Part shown: positions 26,227 to 35,743 of the stretch, one piece after another
How the letters are laid out: every line of letters starts with the position of its first letter
Position numbering within the stretch: position 1 is the first letter of the stretch
From: Thiodiazotropha sp050305635
GTDB lineage: Bacteria > Pseudomonadota > Gammaproteobacteria > Chromatiales > Chromatiaceae
Direction: 5' to 3'
DNA: 64,000 nucleotides
Assembly: GCA_050305635.1 (NCBI GenBank)
Contig: JBNLFS010000034.1
Coordinates: forward strand, 48,563-112,562
The notes under the pieces: model-generated
Told to the model about the DNA's origin: nothing
The model's database searches: none
Seen by the model: only the letters and a program-made list of their open reading frames with translations
Program-made: the position numbers and the translations under genes

Positions 26227-28602
26227 ATGAGATTCAGTGAAGTCTGGTTGAGGGAGTGGGTGGACCCGTCGGTCGACACACAGACTCTGGCCGATCAGTT
26301 GAGCATGGCCGGTCTGGAAGTCGATTCCGTGGAGCCGGTTGCCGCCCCATTCACCGGCGTGGTGGTGGGTGAGGTCCTGTCCCGTGAACAGCATCCGGAT
26401 GCTGACAAGCTGAGCGTTTGTCAGGTAACGGTTGGCGATGGGGATCCGCTGCAGATCGTCTGCGGGGCGCGCAATGTCGCCGCCGGGATGCGCGTGCCGG
26501 TCGCCACCGTGGGTGCCGTGCTGCCCGGGGATTTCAAGATCAAAAAGGCCAAGCTGCGGGGCGTTGAGTCCCTCGGAATGATCTGTTCCGCGAGTGAACT
26601 GGGTCTTGCCGAAAGCTCCGAGGGGATTCTGCCATTACCTTCCGATGCCCCCCTCGGTGAGGATTTTCGCCGCTTCCTTCGGCTCGAGGACCAGGCCATC
26701 GAGGTGGACCTGACCCCGGATCGCGGGGATTGTCTGAGTCTGGCCGGTATCGCCCGGGAAGTCGGCGTGATCAACCGTTGCCCGGTGACCCCGGTGGACA
26801 TCACCCCCCAGGCGGCCTCCCTTGAGGATCGCATGGAAGTGCTCCTGGAAGCGGACGAGGCGTGCCCCCGTTATGCCTGCCGGGTGGTGCGCAACGTGAA
26901 TGCCGCGGCGGAGACGCCTCTGTGGCTGCGGGAGCGTTTGCGCCGCAGCGGTATCCGTAGCCTGGGGCCGGTGGTCGATGTCACCAATTATGTGCTGCTT
27001 GAGCTCGGACAACCGATGCACGGTTTCGATCTGGAGCGTGTCGAGCAGCGTATCCGGGTCCGCCTGGCCCGTTCCGGTGAACGCCTGACCCTGATCGGCG
27101 GCCGGGAGATCGAACTGCTGGAGGGTACTTTGGTGATCGCTGACGAGACCCGTCCCATCGCCCTGGCCGGCATCATGGGCGGTGAGGCGACCGCGGTGAA
27201 TGACGGGACCCGGCATGTGCTGCTTGAAAGCGCCTTTTTCGCGCCCGCCGCAATCAGTGGCAAAGCTCGGGGTTATGGTCTGCACACTGACTCCTCGCAT
27301 CGATTCGAACGGGGTGTCGATCCGCAACTGCAGGTGGATGCGCTGGAGCGCGCCTCGGAACTGCTGGTATCGATTGCCGGTGGTGAACTCGGGCCGGTGG
27401 TCGAGGTGGCTCACGAAGACAAGATCGAACCCCGCCCGGTGATCCTGTTGCGCGCCGAGCGCGTCAACAAGCTGCTGGGCATTGAGATCGAAGCGCATGA
27501 GGTGGTGGACATCCTGGTTCGCCTGGGCATGCGCGTCGAGACCGTGGAGCAGGGGTGGCAGGTTCAGGCTCCCAGCAGCCGCTTCGATATCGGTATCGAG
27601 GTGGATCTGATCGAGGAGGTCGGCCGCATCTACGGATACACCCGGATTCCCGCTCATCGAGGCACCACGCCGATGATCATGGAGGACCGGGCCGAGACCG
27701 CCTTCGGTCTCGACCGGGCCAAGGATCTGCTGGTGGGACGTGACTACCAGGAGGTGGTGACCTACAGTTTTATCAGTCCTGAGCTGGAGTCGATGCTTGA
27801 TCCGCAGGCCCAGGGCATCCGCCTCGCCAATCCGATTTCCGCGGACATGTCGGTGATGCGCACTTCGCTTTGGCCCGGTCTTCTGCAGACCGCCGCATAT
27901 AACCAGGCGCGTCAGCAGTCGCGGGTGCGTATTTTCGAATCCGGACTGTGTTTCCGGCAGGGCGCCACGATCGAGCAGCGAGCCCGTCTGGGCGGGTTGA
28001 TATCGGGTAACCGCTTCGACGAGCAGTGGGGAGAAACCGGAACCCGGGCCGATTTCTACGATGCCAAAGCAGACGTAGAAGCGGTGCTGAGTCTCCTGGG
28101 TTCTACCCAGGGAGTGCGATTTTCACCAGCCCGGCATCCGGCGTTGCACCCGGGACAGAGCGCGGAGATCTTCGTTCAGGATCTCTGCGTGGGTTTCATG
28201 GGCATGCTGCATCCCGAACTGGAAAAGCAGTTGGACCTGAATGGCGCCACCTTTCTCTTCGAACTCGATCTTGAAGGATTGGGCGAGGGCCGGCTGCCCC
28301 ATTTCGAGAGTCTGTCTAAATATCCCTCGATCCGGCGCGATCTTGCCCTGGTGGTTGACGAGACGGTCAGTTACGACACCATCAGGAATCTGATTCGTGA
28401 AGTAGCGGGCAAAATTCTTACAGACATCCTGCTGTTTGATGTCTATACTGGAAAAAACATAGATTCGGGTCGAAAAAGTCTCGCATTAGGATTGATTTTA
28501 CAGGAAAAATCACACACTCTTACGGATCAGGAGGTCGAAGAGGTGGTTGCTGCCGTGTTGCAGCGGCTGGCTCATGACACCGGTGCGAAACTGAGAGATT
28601 AG
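26227..28602 (+). CDS. Phenylalanyl-tRNA synthetase beta subunit
   Basis: 791 residues. It begins with the tRNA-binding EMAP-like domain (about 40-150), followed by the B3/B4 editing domain (about 210-380), the B5 domain (about 400-470), the catalytic-like core, and a C-terminal ferredoxin-fold anticodon-binding domain (about 700-791, KYPSIRRDLALVVDE). It completes the synthetase and edits Tyr-tRNA-Phe. Ten bases separate it from ihfA. Confidence 0.98.
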   Translation: MRFSEVWLREWVDPSVDTQTLADQLSMAGLEVDSVEPVAAPFTGVVVGEVLSREQHPDADKLSVCQVTVGDGDPLQIVCGARNVAAGMRVPVATVGAVLPGDFKIKKAKLRGVESLGMICSASELGLAESSEGILPLPSDAPLGEDFRRFLRLEDQAIEVDLTPDRGDCLSLAGIAREVGVINRCPVTPVDITPQAASLEDRMEVLLEADEACPRYACRVVRNVNAAAETPLWLRERLRRSGIRSLGPVVDVTNYVLLELGQPMHGFDLERVEQRIRVRLARSGERLTLIGGREIELLEGTLVIADETRPIALAGIMGGEATAVNDGTRHVLLESAFFAPAAISGKARGYGLHTDSSHRFERGVDPQLQVDALERASELLVSIAGGELGPVVEVAHEDKIEPRPVILLRAERVNKLLGIEIEAHEVVDILVRLGMRVETVEQGWQVQAPSSRFDIGIEVDLIEEVGRIYGYTRIPAHRGTTPMIMEDRAETAFGLDRAKDLLVGRDYQEVVTYSFISPELESMLDPQAQGIRLANPISADMSVMRTSLWPGLLQTAAYNQARQQSRVRIFESGLCFRQGATIEQRARLGGLISGNRFDEQWGETGTRADFYDAKADVEAVLSLLGSTQGVRFSPARHPALHPGQSAEIFVQDLCVGFMGMLHPELEKQLDLNGATFLFELDLEGLGEGRLPHFESLSKYPSIRRDLALVVDETVSYDTIRNLIREVAGKILTDILLFDVYTGKNIDSGRKSLALGLILQEKSHTLTDQEVEEVVAAVLQRLAHDTGAKLRD

Positions 28603-28612
28603 GACAGGTTTT

Positions 28613-28918
28613 ATGGCACTGACGAAAGCAGACATGGCAGCCCGGCTCTTCGATGAGCTTGGACTGAACAAACGGGAAGCCAAGGAAATGGTTGAGATGT
28701 TCTTTGAAGAGGTACGACTCTCCTTGGAACGTGGGGGGCAGGTTAAGCTTTCCGGCTTCGGAAACTTTGATCTGCGTGAAAAGAAACAGAGGCCAGGACG
28801 TAATCCCAAAACCGGCAAGGAGATCCCGATCTCCGCACGCCGAGTGGTCACCTTCCGTCCGGGACAGAAATTAAAGGCGCGGGTAGAAGCCTATGCTGGA
28901 TCCGAGCAGCAGCAGTAA
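28613..28918 (+). CDS. Integration host factor subunit alpha
   Basis: 101 residues with the HU/IHF fold: MALTKADMAARLFDELGLNKREAKEMVE at the N-terminus and the DNA-bending arm including GRNPKTGKEIPI. The TGKEIPISARRVVTF pattern is IHF-alpha rather than HU. With IhfB it bends DNA sharply at specific sites in transcription, recombination and replication. It follows pheT directly, as in E. coli, and overlaps the next gene by 26 nt. Confidence 0.97.
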   Translation: MALTKADMAARLFDELGLNKREAKEMVEMFFEEVRLSLERGGQVKLSGFGNFDLREKKQRPGRNPKTGKEIPISARRVVTFRPGQKLKARVEAYAGSEQQQ

Positions 28919-29252
28919 TGATTTGCCCGCGATACCGGGCAAGCGCTATTTCACCATTGGAGAGGTCAGCGACCTCTGTCAGGTCAAGCCGCACGTTTTG
29001 CGTTACTGGGAGCAGGAATTTCCCCAGCTGAAACCCGTCAAACGGCGGGGTAACCGGCGCTATTATCAGCGCCATGACGTGCTGATGATCCGCCAGATAC
29101 GCAGTCTGCTCTATGAACAGGGTTTCACCATCGGTGGGGCAAGACAGCAACTCTCCGGCGAAACCGCCAAAGAGGATCTGCAGCAGAGTCAGCAGATCAT
29201 CAGGCAGTTACGCGGTGAGCTTGAGGAGATCCTGCAGATCCTCAAAAGATAG
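28893..29252 (+). CDS. MerR-family transcriptional regulator
   Basis: 119 residues. A MerR-type winged helix-turn-helix (YFTIGEVSDLCQVKPHVLRYWEQEF, about residues 20-45, written here in two parts: YFTIGEVSDLC and QVKPHVLRYWEQEF) is followed by RRGNRRYYQRHDV and a short C-terminal coiled coil rich in Gln and Leu. There is no metal-binding cysteine cluster. The start overlaps the 3' end of ihfA, so the two are co-translated. This ihfA-merR pairing is common in gammaproteobacteria, but its regulon is not known to me. Confidence 0.92.
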   Translation: MLDPSSSSNDLPAIPGKRYFTIGEVSDLCQVKPHVLRYWEQEFPQLKPVKRRGNRRYYQRHDVLMIRQIRSLLYEQGFTIGGARQQLSGETAKEDLQQSQQIIRQLRGELEEILQILKR

Positions 29253-29263
29253 CCGACAACGGA

Positions 29264-29292
29264 TTGACACGGCTGGCTTAACTGCCTAGTAT
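29264..29292 (+). promoter_or_regulatory. Sigma70 promoter of tRNA-Pro
   Basis: TTGACA (29264-29269) and TAGTAT (29287-29292), spacing 17 bp, followed by GC-rich bases and the tRNA 17 nt downstream. A near-consensus stable-RNA promoter. Confidence 0.85.
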
Positions 29293-29308
29293 TGCCGCTC
29301 CTTTCTTT

Positions 29309-29385
29309 CCGGGCGTAGCGCAGTCTGGTAGCGCACTACAATGGGGTTGTAGGGGTCGGGTGTTCGAATCACCCCGCCCGGACCA
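29309..29385 (+). tRNA. tRNA-Pro (GGG)
   Basis: 77-nt cloverleaf. The acceptor stem is CCGGGCG/CGCCCGG, the anticodon stem is CTACA/TGTAG, and the loop ATGGGGT gives anticodon GGG. CCA is encoded. It has its own promoter and terminator. Confidence 0.97.
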
Positions 29386-29391
29386 AACTTG

Positions 29392-29425
29392 AAAAGGGTT
29401 GCCCGTATCGGCAACCCTTTTTGCA
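29392..29425 (+). terminator. Rho-independent terminator after tRNA-Pro
   Basis: 12-bp stem AAAAGGGTTGCC/GGCAACCCTTTT with loop CGTATC and a T-tail, 6 nt beyond the tRNA. Confidence 0.9.
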
Positions 29426-29796
29426 TTTCAGGCCGAAACCACCCAAGCAGACCATCCTCCGATGGCTTGTCTAAGTCATGGGCTTTTTATACGCCTCCTT
29501 TCAACTTCCAATGATTCTCTCCCGATAGCAGTACCTGGCGCGGGAGCGTTAGTTCGTTAACGCTAAAGTCAAATGTCTTGTGTTCCTGAGTGCCCGCGGC
29601 CGACCAAAATATCAGGTACATTGATACATGGTGAAACTGTGAGATTCGTCGATGTTTTCAGCTGCTCGATAAATTAGCATCCATCGCGACGGATCGTATG
29701 AATTAAAAGCATAAAGGGAGACATGCAGAAAATATCCAGTCCCACATCTGTCCTGTATGGATAGAGCAATCGGATAGGTACTCAGGAGCTGCAAGA
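29426..29796. other. Gene-free leader before the GH43 gene
   Basis: No gene is seen. Local hairpins occur: AGCGTTA/TAACGCT around 29547-29566, and CTCCCG/CGGGAG nearby. The second half (29600-29760) is AT-rich and probably holds the promoter of the secreted glycosidase at 29797. I could not match it to a known riboswitch. Confidence 0.4.
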
Positions 29797-32700
29797 ATGA
29801 CAACAAGTAGTGGACGCATTTTTTTCTCGACGATTTTATTACTGCTTACCGCCTTTGGTCAGGCATCTGTCGTCGCCGCAACGGATCCATCGAAACAGGT
29901 TGATTTAGCCGCCAATGCCAGCACCCAGGAGGTACAGCTGAGCTGGACACTGAGCAACATCACGCCAATGGCTCAGGAGATCTATCGCGATACGGATTCG
30001 AACCCGAAAGGGCGCAAAAGAATTGGTTTTACTCGAAACGGCTCCACATTCACCGACAGCAACGTCACGCCGGGAACAACCTATTTCTACTGGATCAAGG
30101 TTACCGAATCGGATTGGACGGTTACCAACTCCACGGCCGTATCCGCAACCCTGTCGATCGATACACCGGATCCAGAGCCTGTGCCGGATCCGACCCCGAT
30201 CCCAACTCCGACCCCGGACCCTGTGGGCGTCAATGTTGCACCTCTGGCATCCGCCACAACCTCTTACGTATCCCCCTGGGAAACCCTGAGTGCCGTAAAC
30301 GATAACAGTTCCCCTGCAAATTCAAACGACAAGGCCAACGGCGCCTACGGAAACTGGCACAACCCGAATTCTTTGCAGTGGGTGCAATATGATTGGCCAC
30401 AAAATTACCGTCTCTCATCCACACAGGTTTACTGGTTCGATGACAATGGGGGGGTGCTCACCCCGACGATGGCCTACTTTGAATACTGGAATGGCAATGC
30501 CTGGGTCGGGGCAGGGGATATTCCCTTGGCAAAAGACGCCTTCAACAACTTGCAGCTGGGCGATGTGCTAACCAACCGCGTAAGGGTGTCCATGCTCAAT
30601 ACCCGCGAATCAACCGGTATGTTGGAATGGCGCGTGTTTGGTGAGCCGAGTGATGAAGTGGCGCCGACTCCGGAACCCAATCCGGATCCGGTTTCCGGGG
30701 ATTGTCAGGGGCCCGTGGCGGGAACCCAGGGAAGCAATCCGCTCTTGCCGGGCATCTATACCGCGGATCCTGCGGTACTGGTTAATGATTGCACCTTCTA
30801 CATCACCGCGGGCCATGATGAGGGCGCCACGGGTTTTTATATGCGGAACTGGTACGTGCTCTCTTCCAAAGACCTGGTCAACTGGACCGACAATGGCGGA
30901 CCGGTATTGTCTCTGGATGTCTTCGCTTGGGCGGACGCCAATGCCTGGGCGGGCCAGATGGTCGAACGGAATGGTAAATTCTACTGGTATGTGCCGGTGA
31001 ATGAGCGGGGTAAGGGGATGGCGATCGGTGTCGCGGTTGCGGACAGTCCCCTTGGACCGTTCCACGATGCCATCGGCGGGCCTTTGGTCAACGATGACAT
31101 CGAGATGAGCGCATTCAACTATGCGGAAGCCTATCAAACCGTCTATACCATTGACCCCGGAGTCTTTGTGGACGAGGACGGGCAGGCCTATCTGGTCTAT
31201 GGTAGCTTCGGCCGTATGGTGACGGTCGCCTTGGGGGATGACATGATCTCCCTGAAAGGGGACCTGATCGAGCGTGCTCCACAAGGTTTCTTTGAAGCGC
31301 CCTATCTGACCAAGCGCGAGGGCGTCTACTACCTGGTTTTCGCCGCGGGTGTGAATCCGGCCACGATCGACTATGCGACCTCCAATAGCCCGCTGGGTCC
31401 CTGGCAGTATCGCGGCAGAATCCTCGACGCCATGCCGGGCCTGCCGGGCGAGGATGCACCCACCAGCCATCCGGCGATTGCCGAGTTCGCGGGGCAATGG
31501 TATCTGGCCTATCATCTGAGCAACAGCCCGGGTGGCGGCACCTATCGCCGCCAGGTGGCGCTCGACAAGCTGACCTTCAACGCGGATGGATCGATCCAGA
31601 AGGTAATACCCTCTTCAGGTTTGGTTTTCGCGAATGACGGTAGCACCAATCATCCTCCGGTCGCGCAAATCGATGCTGTTGGGTCGATCGTTTCGGGGCA
31701 GACTTTATCCCTTAATGGCAGTGGTTCCAGCGATATCGATGGCGATACGCTCACTTATCGCTGGAGTCAGACGCAAGGCGCTCAAGTTGCATTAGGTGAT
31801 GTTTCCAGCCGTACCCTGAGTTTTGTCGCTCCCACGGTGTCTCAGCCCACGAGCTTTTCATTTCAATTGACGGTAGATGACGGTAGTGCCAGTGACTCCG
31901 CCAGTATCCAATTTCAGGTTAACCCGCTTTCGGATACCTCGGCGCCCGTTATCCTGTCCAGGGATCCACAACCCGGGCAGGGCGCTGTCAGTGTCAGTCC
32001 AATAATCAGTATCACCTTCAATGAACCCTTACGCGAAGACCTTATCAATGATCAAAGCGTTGTGCTCATGCAAGGCGGGAATCTGCTTCCGGGCGCCGTG
32101 AGCTATGACAGTGGTAGTTACACGGTTACCTTGAGCCTGTCGGCCGATCTGATGCCGGGTACCCAGTACGCGGTCAGTCTTGGTGACACACTGCAGGATC
32201 TCGCGGGCAACCCGGTGCCGAGTGATGCGTGGAATTTCACAACCCTTGGCGGCAGTACCGGCGGTGGCGTCGCCTGTGACTTCTCCGAGCCCCCGGCGGA
32301 AGTCTCGGCCTGGGTCGATGAGAGCTGGAATGCCCAGTTGCAGAGCAATATTACCGGTCGCGAGGCCTGGTTGCTGGATAACGCTATGATGGGTAATGGT
32401 GAAATCAATCTGTGTGTCCGGTGGGGTGCGAGTACCCCGATGACCCAAACCGTACTCGACAAAATCGCACCCGCGATGCAGAGGTGGTTGAATGAGTGGT
32501 ATACCTCTCTGGGAAGCTACGGCTGCTTCCCATATCCCAATGGCGTCCAGGTGAAGATTGCAGGCGTTGCCGTAAAGCCCGGTCAGGAATCCCTTCTGCA
32601 GTGGAACGACGGTTCCATCCCGGTCTACACCCAGATGGATGCGGATGGCGAGCCGATGTGTCCGGACAGTTGCTCGTTCTTCACCCATTGGAGCCATGAA

Positions 32701-33042
32701 TTTCCGGGTTGTCCCGGTGGGGAGAGCAACCACTTCGATTACAGTTTATGGTTGAACGATTCGATCGGCGGCGGGGCGGCGGCCGTGGGCGGCGACTGGG
32801 GTTTGCGTATGCCGATGGACAGTTTTGTCAACGCACTGGATCAGCCATCGAATAGTGTCCTCGAGCATGAAATGGGACACGGTTTTGGGATGCAGGACTA
32901 CTATGACTGGACCGGTTCCCGACCCGAAGGCGGTTCCGTCATGATTGTCGGCTCCCACTGGGGCGATCCCGTGCTGACCGTTGGCGACAGTTGGTTGATC
33001 CGCCGTATCTGGAAGGAGCAGAAGACGATGCGGGGATGGTGA
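29797..33042 (+). CDS. Secreted GH43 glycosidase fused to a metzincin-like metalloprotease domain
   Basis: 1081 residues with a signal peptide (1-28, ending VVAA). Order: fibronectin-III-like domain (35-120), Pro/Asp linker, F5/8C-like carbohydrate-binding domain (146-283), linker, GH43 five-blade propeller (about 315-610) with Asp324 in YTADPAV, Asp453 in TIDPGVF and Glu500 in FFEAPYL as base, pKa modulator and acid, a cadherin/PKD-like domain (618-710), a Big_5-type Ig domain (715-816), and a C-terminal domain (830-1081). That last domain has HEMGHGFGMQD at 1024-1034, the HExxHxxGxxD zinc motif, with SVMIVG downstream as a possible Met-turn. GH43 enzymes cut arabinan/xylan-type glycans; the protease half is inferred from motif only. 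AGGAG precedes the ATG; a terminator follows. Confidence 0.85.
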   Translation: MTTSSGRIFFSTILLLLTAFGQASVVAATDPSKQVDLAANASTQEVQLSWTLSNITPMAQEIYRDTDSNPKGRKRIGFTRNGSTFTDSNVTPGTTYFYWIKVTESDWTVTNSTAVSATLSIDTPDPEPVPDPTPIPTPTPDPVGVNVAPLASATTSYVSPWETLSAVNDNSSPANSNDKANGAYGNWHNPNSLQWVQYDWPQNYRLSSTQVYWFDDNGGVLTPTMAYFEYWNGNAWVGAGDIPLAKDAFNNLQLGDVLTNRVRVSMLNTRESTGMLEWRVFGEPSDEVAPTPEPNPDPVSGDCQGPVAGTQGSNPLLPGIYTADPAVLVNDCTFYITAGHDEGATGFYMRNWYVLSSKDLVNWTDNGGPVLSLDVFAWADANAWAGQMVERNGKFYWYVPVNERGKGMAIGVAVADSPLGPFHDAIGGPLVNDDIEMSAFNYAEAYQTVYTIDPGVFVDEDGQAYLVYGSFGRMVTVALGDDMISLKGDLIERAPQGFFEAPYLTKREGVYYLVFAAGVNPATIDYATSNSPLGPWQYRGRILDAMPGLPGEDAPTSHPAIAEFAGQWYLAYHLSNSPGGGTYRRQVALDKLTFNADGSIQKVIPSSGLVFANDGSTNHPPVAQIDAVGSIVSGQTLSLNGSGSSDIDGDTLTYRWSQTQGAQVALGDVSSRTLSFVAPTVSQPTSFSFQLTVDDGSASDSASIQFQVNPLSDTSAPVILSRDPQPGQGAVSVSPIISITFNEPLREDLINDQSVVLMQGGNLLPGAVSYDSGSYTVTLSLSADLMPGTQYAVSLGDTLQDLAGNPVPSDAWNFTTLGGSTGGGVACDFSEPPAEVSAWVDESWNAQLQSNITGREAWLLDNAMMGNGEINLCVRWGASTPMTQTVLDKIAPAMQRWLNEWYTSLGSYGCFPYPNGVQVKIAGVAVKPGQESLLQWNDGSIPVYTQMDADGEPMCPDSCSFFTHWSHEFPGCPGGESNHFDYSLWLNDSIGGGAAAVGGDWGLRMPMDSFVNALDQPSNSVLEHEMGHGFGMQDYYDWTGSRPEGGSVMIVGSHWGDPVLTVGDSWLIRRIWKEQKTMRGW

Positions 33043-33060
33043 GTTTGGAGTGCTGAATAA

Positions 33061-33093
33061 AAAACGCCTGCCCTGTGCAGGCGTTTTTGTTTT
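33061..33093 (+). terminator. Rho-independent terminator after GH43 gene
   Basis: 11-bp stem AAAACGCCTGC/GCAGGCGTTTT and a T-rich tail, 18 nt beyond the stop. It separates the glycosidase from the cytochrome gene, which must have its own promoter in the 33094-33330 gap. Confidence 0.9.
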
Positions 33094-33330
33094 CAGCCCT
33101 TGTGAGATATGGGTTTCCTTGGTGATCAAGCTCAATGAGCTATTTTTTGTTCGCGTCTGTCGTTGCTTCATTCGATCAAAGGAGCGACGAAAATATTATC
33201 AGGTAACCTGAGTGATTTGTGACCCTCATCGAAGAATCCGCATTCGGTGATAATTACCATGCACCGAGTGTGTCATTAAGCCGGCCGTTCCCATGGTCCG
33301 GAAGAATAATCATTCGAACTGGAATAGACG

Positions 33331-35532
33331 ATGGTTCAAAAGTTCCTGTTATCAGTCATTCATCGACGGTCACTGATCAATGCCTTGTTGTTACTCGGTG
33401 TGGCCGTCGCCACCACTCCAGTTCTGGCAGGCGACTCTGCGGATCAGCCATGCGCCATGACCAAGTCAAACGATTGGGGTTCAGGATTTACGGGCGAAGC
33501 CGTTGTTAGGAATGAATCGGGGCGGAATATCGGTGTCTGGTCAGTCCGTTTCAATGCCGACTTCCAGATCGACAAGATCTGGAATGCACAGGTGGTGTCC
33601 CATACCAACGATGGCTATGTGATACAGGGAGTCGATTACAACGCAACACTGGCTCCGGGTGCTGAGGTTCGATTCGGCTTTGTGGGGAGTCCTGGGAATC
33701 TTGCGCTGCCCTGTGAACTGGCGCCGTTTGACGCTACTCCCGCGATGAGTTCCATTCCACAGGTCTCGATTCGGAATGTCAATGACTGGGGCTCGGCCTT
33801 TCAGGGGGAAGCTCAGATTGTCAACACCGGGTCATCGGAAATCATTGGTTGGAATCTGGCGTTCGATGCGGATTTTGAGATTCAGCAGATATGGAATGCC
33901 CGAATCGTCTCCCACGAGGGCTCCGCCTATGTCATAGAAAACGCGGACTGGAACCGGGTGGTCTCCACAGGGGGGCAGGTGGGTTTCGGCTTTATTGCGT
34001 CACCGGGGGGCACGCAAATGCCAGCCGAGTTTGTTCTCAACGGCATGGGATCGAATCAAAATGGCAGCGGTGGTGGCGTGGTCGCGACTCAAGGGCATGA
34101 GAACCTCACCTACCAGGGGCCCGGAACCTGTCTCGAGTGCCATGAGCAGGAGGCGTATCAGGTCCATGGCTCGACTCACTACCAGTGGCAGGGTGAGGCG
34201 GCCTACATGATCGACGGCAACGGTCAGCTGCAGGGGAAAATCGCGGGTGCGATCAATACCTATTGCGGTTCCATTGAAGGGAACTGGGAGGATTGCAGTA
34301 GTTGTCACGTGGGACTGGGCGCCAAGCCGGAAGCGGATGCGTCGCGCGCTCAGCTTGAGAATATCGATTGCCTGGTTTGCCATCAAATTGAATACAAGCG
34401 AAAAAAGATCAATGGTGAGATGGTTCCCGATACGGCGGGCATGTCGATCAGCATGGACGAAGCGGTACAGACTGTTCATAAGCCAACAAAGGAAAACTGT
34501 CTGAACTGCCATGCCAAGGCGGGGGGTGGCGATGCGGTCAAGCGTGGGGATCTTGCGCTGGCTTCCGGCTATACCGCAGATGCCCACTATGATGTGCATA
34601 TGGCGTCGACGGGTGCGAACCTGGACTGTCAGGATTGCCATAAGACGCAGTTGCATCGATTCCAGGGTAAGGGTTCGGATCTTCGTGCGTCGGACTCGGT
34701 GGCTCCGTTGGAGTGTGCGAGTGCCGGGTGTCATGACCCCATGCCCCATCAGAATAGTGACCTCAATGAGCACACGGCAAAAGTGGCCTGTCAAACCTGT
34801 CATATCCCCGTATTTGCCAAGCATGCCGAGGACTCTTCTGCAACCGAGGCGACCGAAATTAACCGCAGTTGGCAATCCGGTTCGGACAGCGGCCAATCTC
34901 CCTATCATCCGCTACTGACGCTGCAAAATGATCTGAAACCCACATACAGACACTGGAATCGATACACGGATAACTACAACTTGGGTGAAGCAATCTATGC
35001 AGATCTAACCACAGGAAACTACTCGACGAGTCTTCCGGACGGTTCCGTGGATGACTCGGCGAGTAAGTTGTACCCCTTCAAGTACAAAACTTCGGACTAT
35101 CCGCTGGATGTCCGCAGCAACATGTTGATTCCCCTCGATACCAAGGTCTTTTTCGATACCGCGGATGCCAATGCCGCAACCCTTGCCGGTTTGCAGGGCG
35201 TGATCGAAAAGCAGGTGCCGGGATTCAATCCAGGTGACCGCTATGAGTGGGTCACAACGGATACCTACCAGGCCCTGAATCACCAGGTGGGACCAAAATC
35301 CGAGGCCTTGAGCTGTGAATCGTGTCATCTTAACTCGGACAGGATCGAACTTCAGGGTGCCCTGGGATATACGCCTCGTGATAAGGATCAGGCAACCTGT
35401 TCATCGGACTGCCATGAGTCATATATCGCACAAGCCTGGCGCTTTGGTCAGTTCGATGATTTCAAGCTGTTCCATGTATCACACAAGGACGTCGGGGCGA
35501 GCTGCTTGGATTGTCATGATTTCAGTCGCTAA
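33331..35532 (+). CDS. Secreted ten-heme cytochrome c with two N-terminal CBM2 modules
   Basis: 733 residues with a signal peptide (1-33, ending PVLAG). Two cellulose-binding family 2 domains follow (about 41-130 and 142-234). Both have NDWGS at the start and IWNA in the middle; copy 2 also has ADWN, while copy 1 has VDYN. A Gly/Ser linker leads to a multiheme domain (260-733) with CXXCH at about 267, 322, 347, 390, 433, 487, 662 and 725, plus a CX4CH (462-468) and a CX3CH (690-695), so ten potential hemes. The segment CLNCHAKAGGGDAVKRGDL resembles octaheme tetrathionate-reductase-family cytochromes. The redox substrate is unknown; the CBMs suggest attachment to cellulose or chitin-like polymer outside the cell. 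It lies between the GH43 gene and the sox cluster. Confidence 0.88.
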   Translation: MVQKFLLSVIHRRSLINALLLLGVAVATTPVLAGDSADQPCAMTKSNDWGSGFTGEAVVRNESGRNIGVWSVRFNADFQIDKIWNAQVVSHTNDGYVIQGVDYNATLAPGAEVRFGFVGSPGNLALPCELAPFDATPAMSSIPQVSIRNVNDWGSAFQGEAQIVNTGSSEIIGWNLAFDADFEIQQIWNARIVSHEGSAYVIENADWNRVVSTGGQVGFGFIASPGGTQMPAEFVLNGMGSNQNGSGGGVVATQGHENLTYQGPGTCLECHEQEAYQVHGSTHYQWQGEAAYMIDGNGQLQGKIAGAINTYCGSIEGNWEDCSSCHVGLGAKPEADASRAQLENIDCLVCHQIEYKRKKINGEMVPDTAGMSISMDEAVQTVHKPTKENCLNCHAKAGGGDAVKRGDLALASGYTADAHYDVHMASTGANLDCQDCHKTQLHRFQGKGSDLRASDSVAPLECASAGCHDPMPHQNSDLNEHTAKVACQTCHIPVFAKHAEDSSATEATEINRSWQSGSDSGQSPYHPLLTLQNDLKPTYRHWNRYTDNYNLGEAIYADLTTGNYSTSLPDGSVDDSASKLYPFKYKTSDYPLDVRSNMLIPLDTKVFFDTADANAATLAGLQGVIEKQVPGFNPGDRYEWVTTDTYQALNHQVGPKSEALSCESCHLNSDRIELQGALGYTPRDKDQATCSSDCHESYIAQAWRFGQFDDFKLFHVSHKDVGASCLDCHDFSR

Positions 35533-35743
35533 CAGATACTGCGCCATTCAGTGAATCAGAAAGGAACCAAATGGGAATGGCATAAGGTATTACATAGACA
35601 TCCATTGCGGGTGATTTGTGCGATTGTCTATCTTTGACGGTAGGCATTGCACATGGTTGGGCAGTGGGCATGGAGTATGCCCACGTCGACAGCCACAGAA
35701 ACCAGCTGGAGTTTAGAAAAAACGGGGCAGGGAAAACAAAAAA

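Noticed and set aside
29426..29796. c-di-GMP (GEMM) riboswitch before the GH43 gene
   Set aside because: Some hairpins are present but the conserved GEMM core bases could not be aligned.
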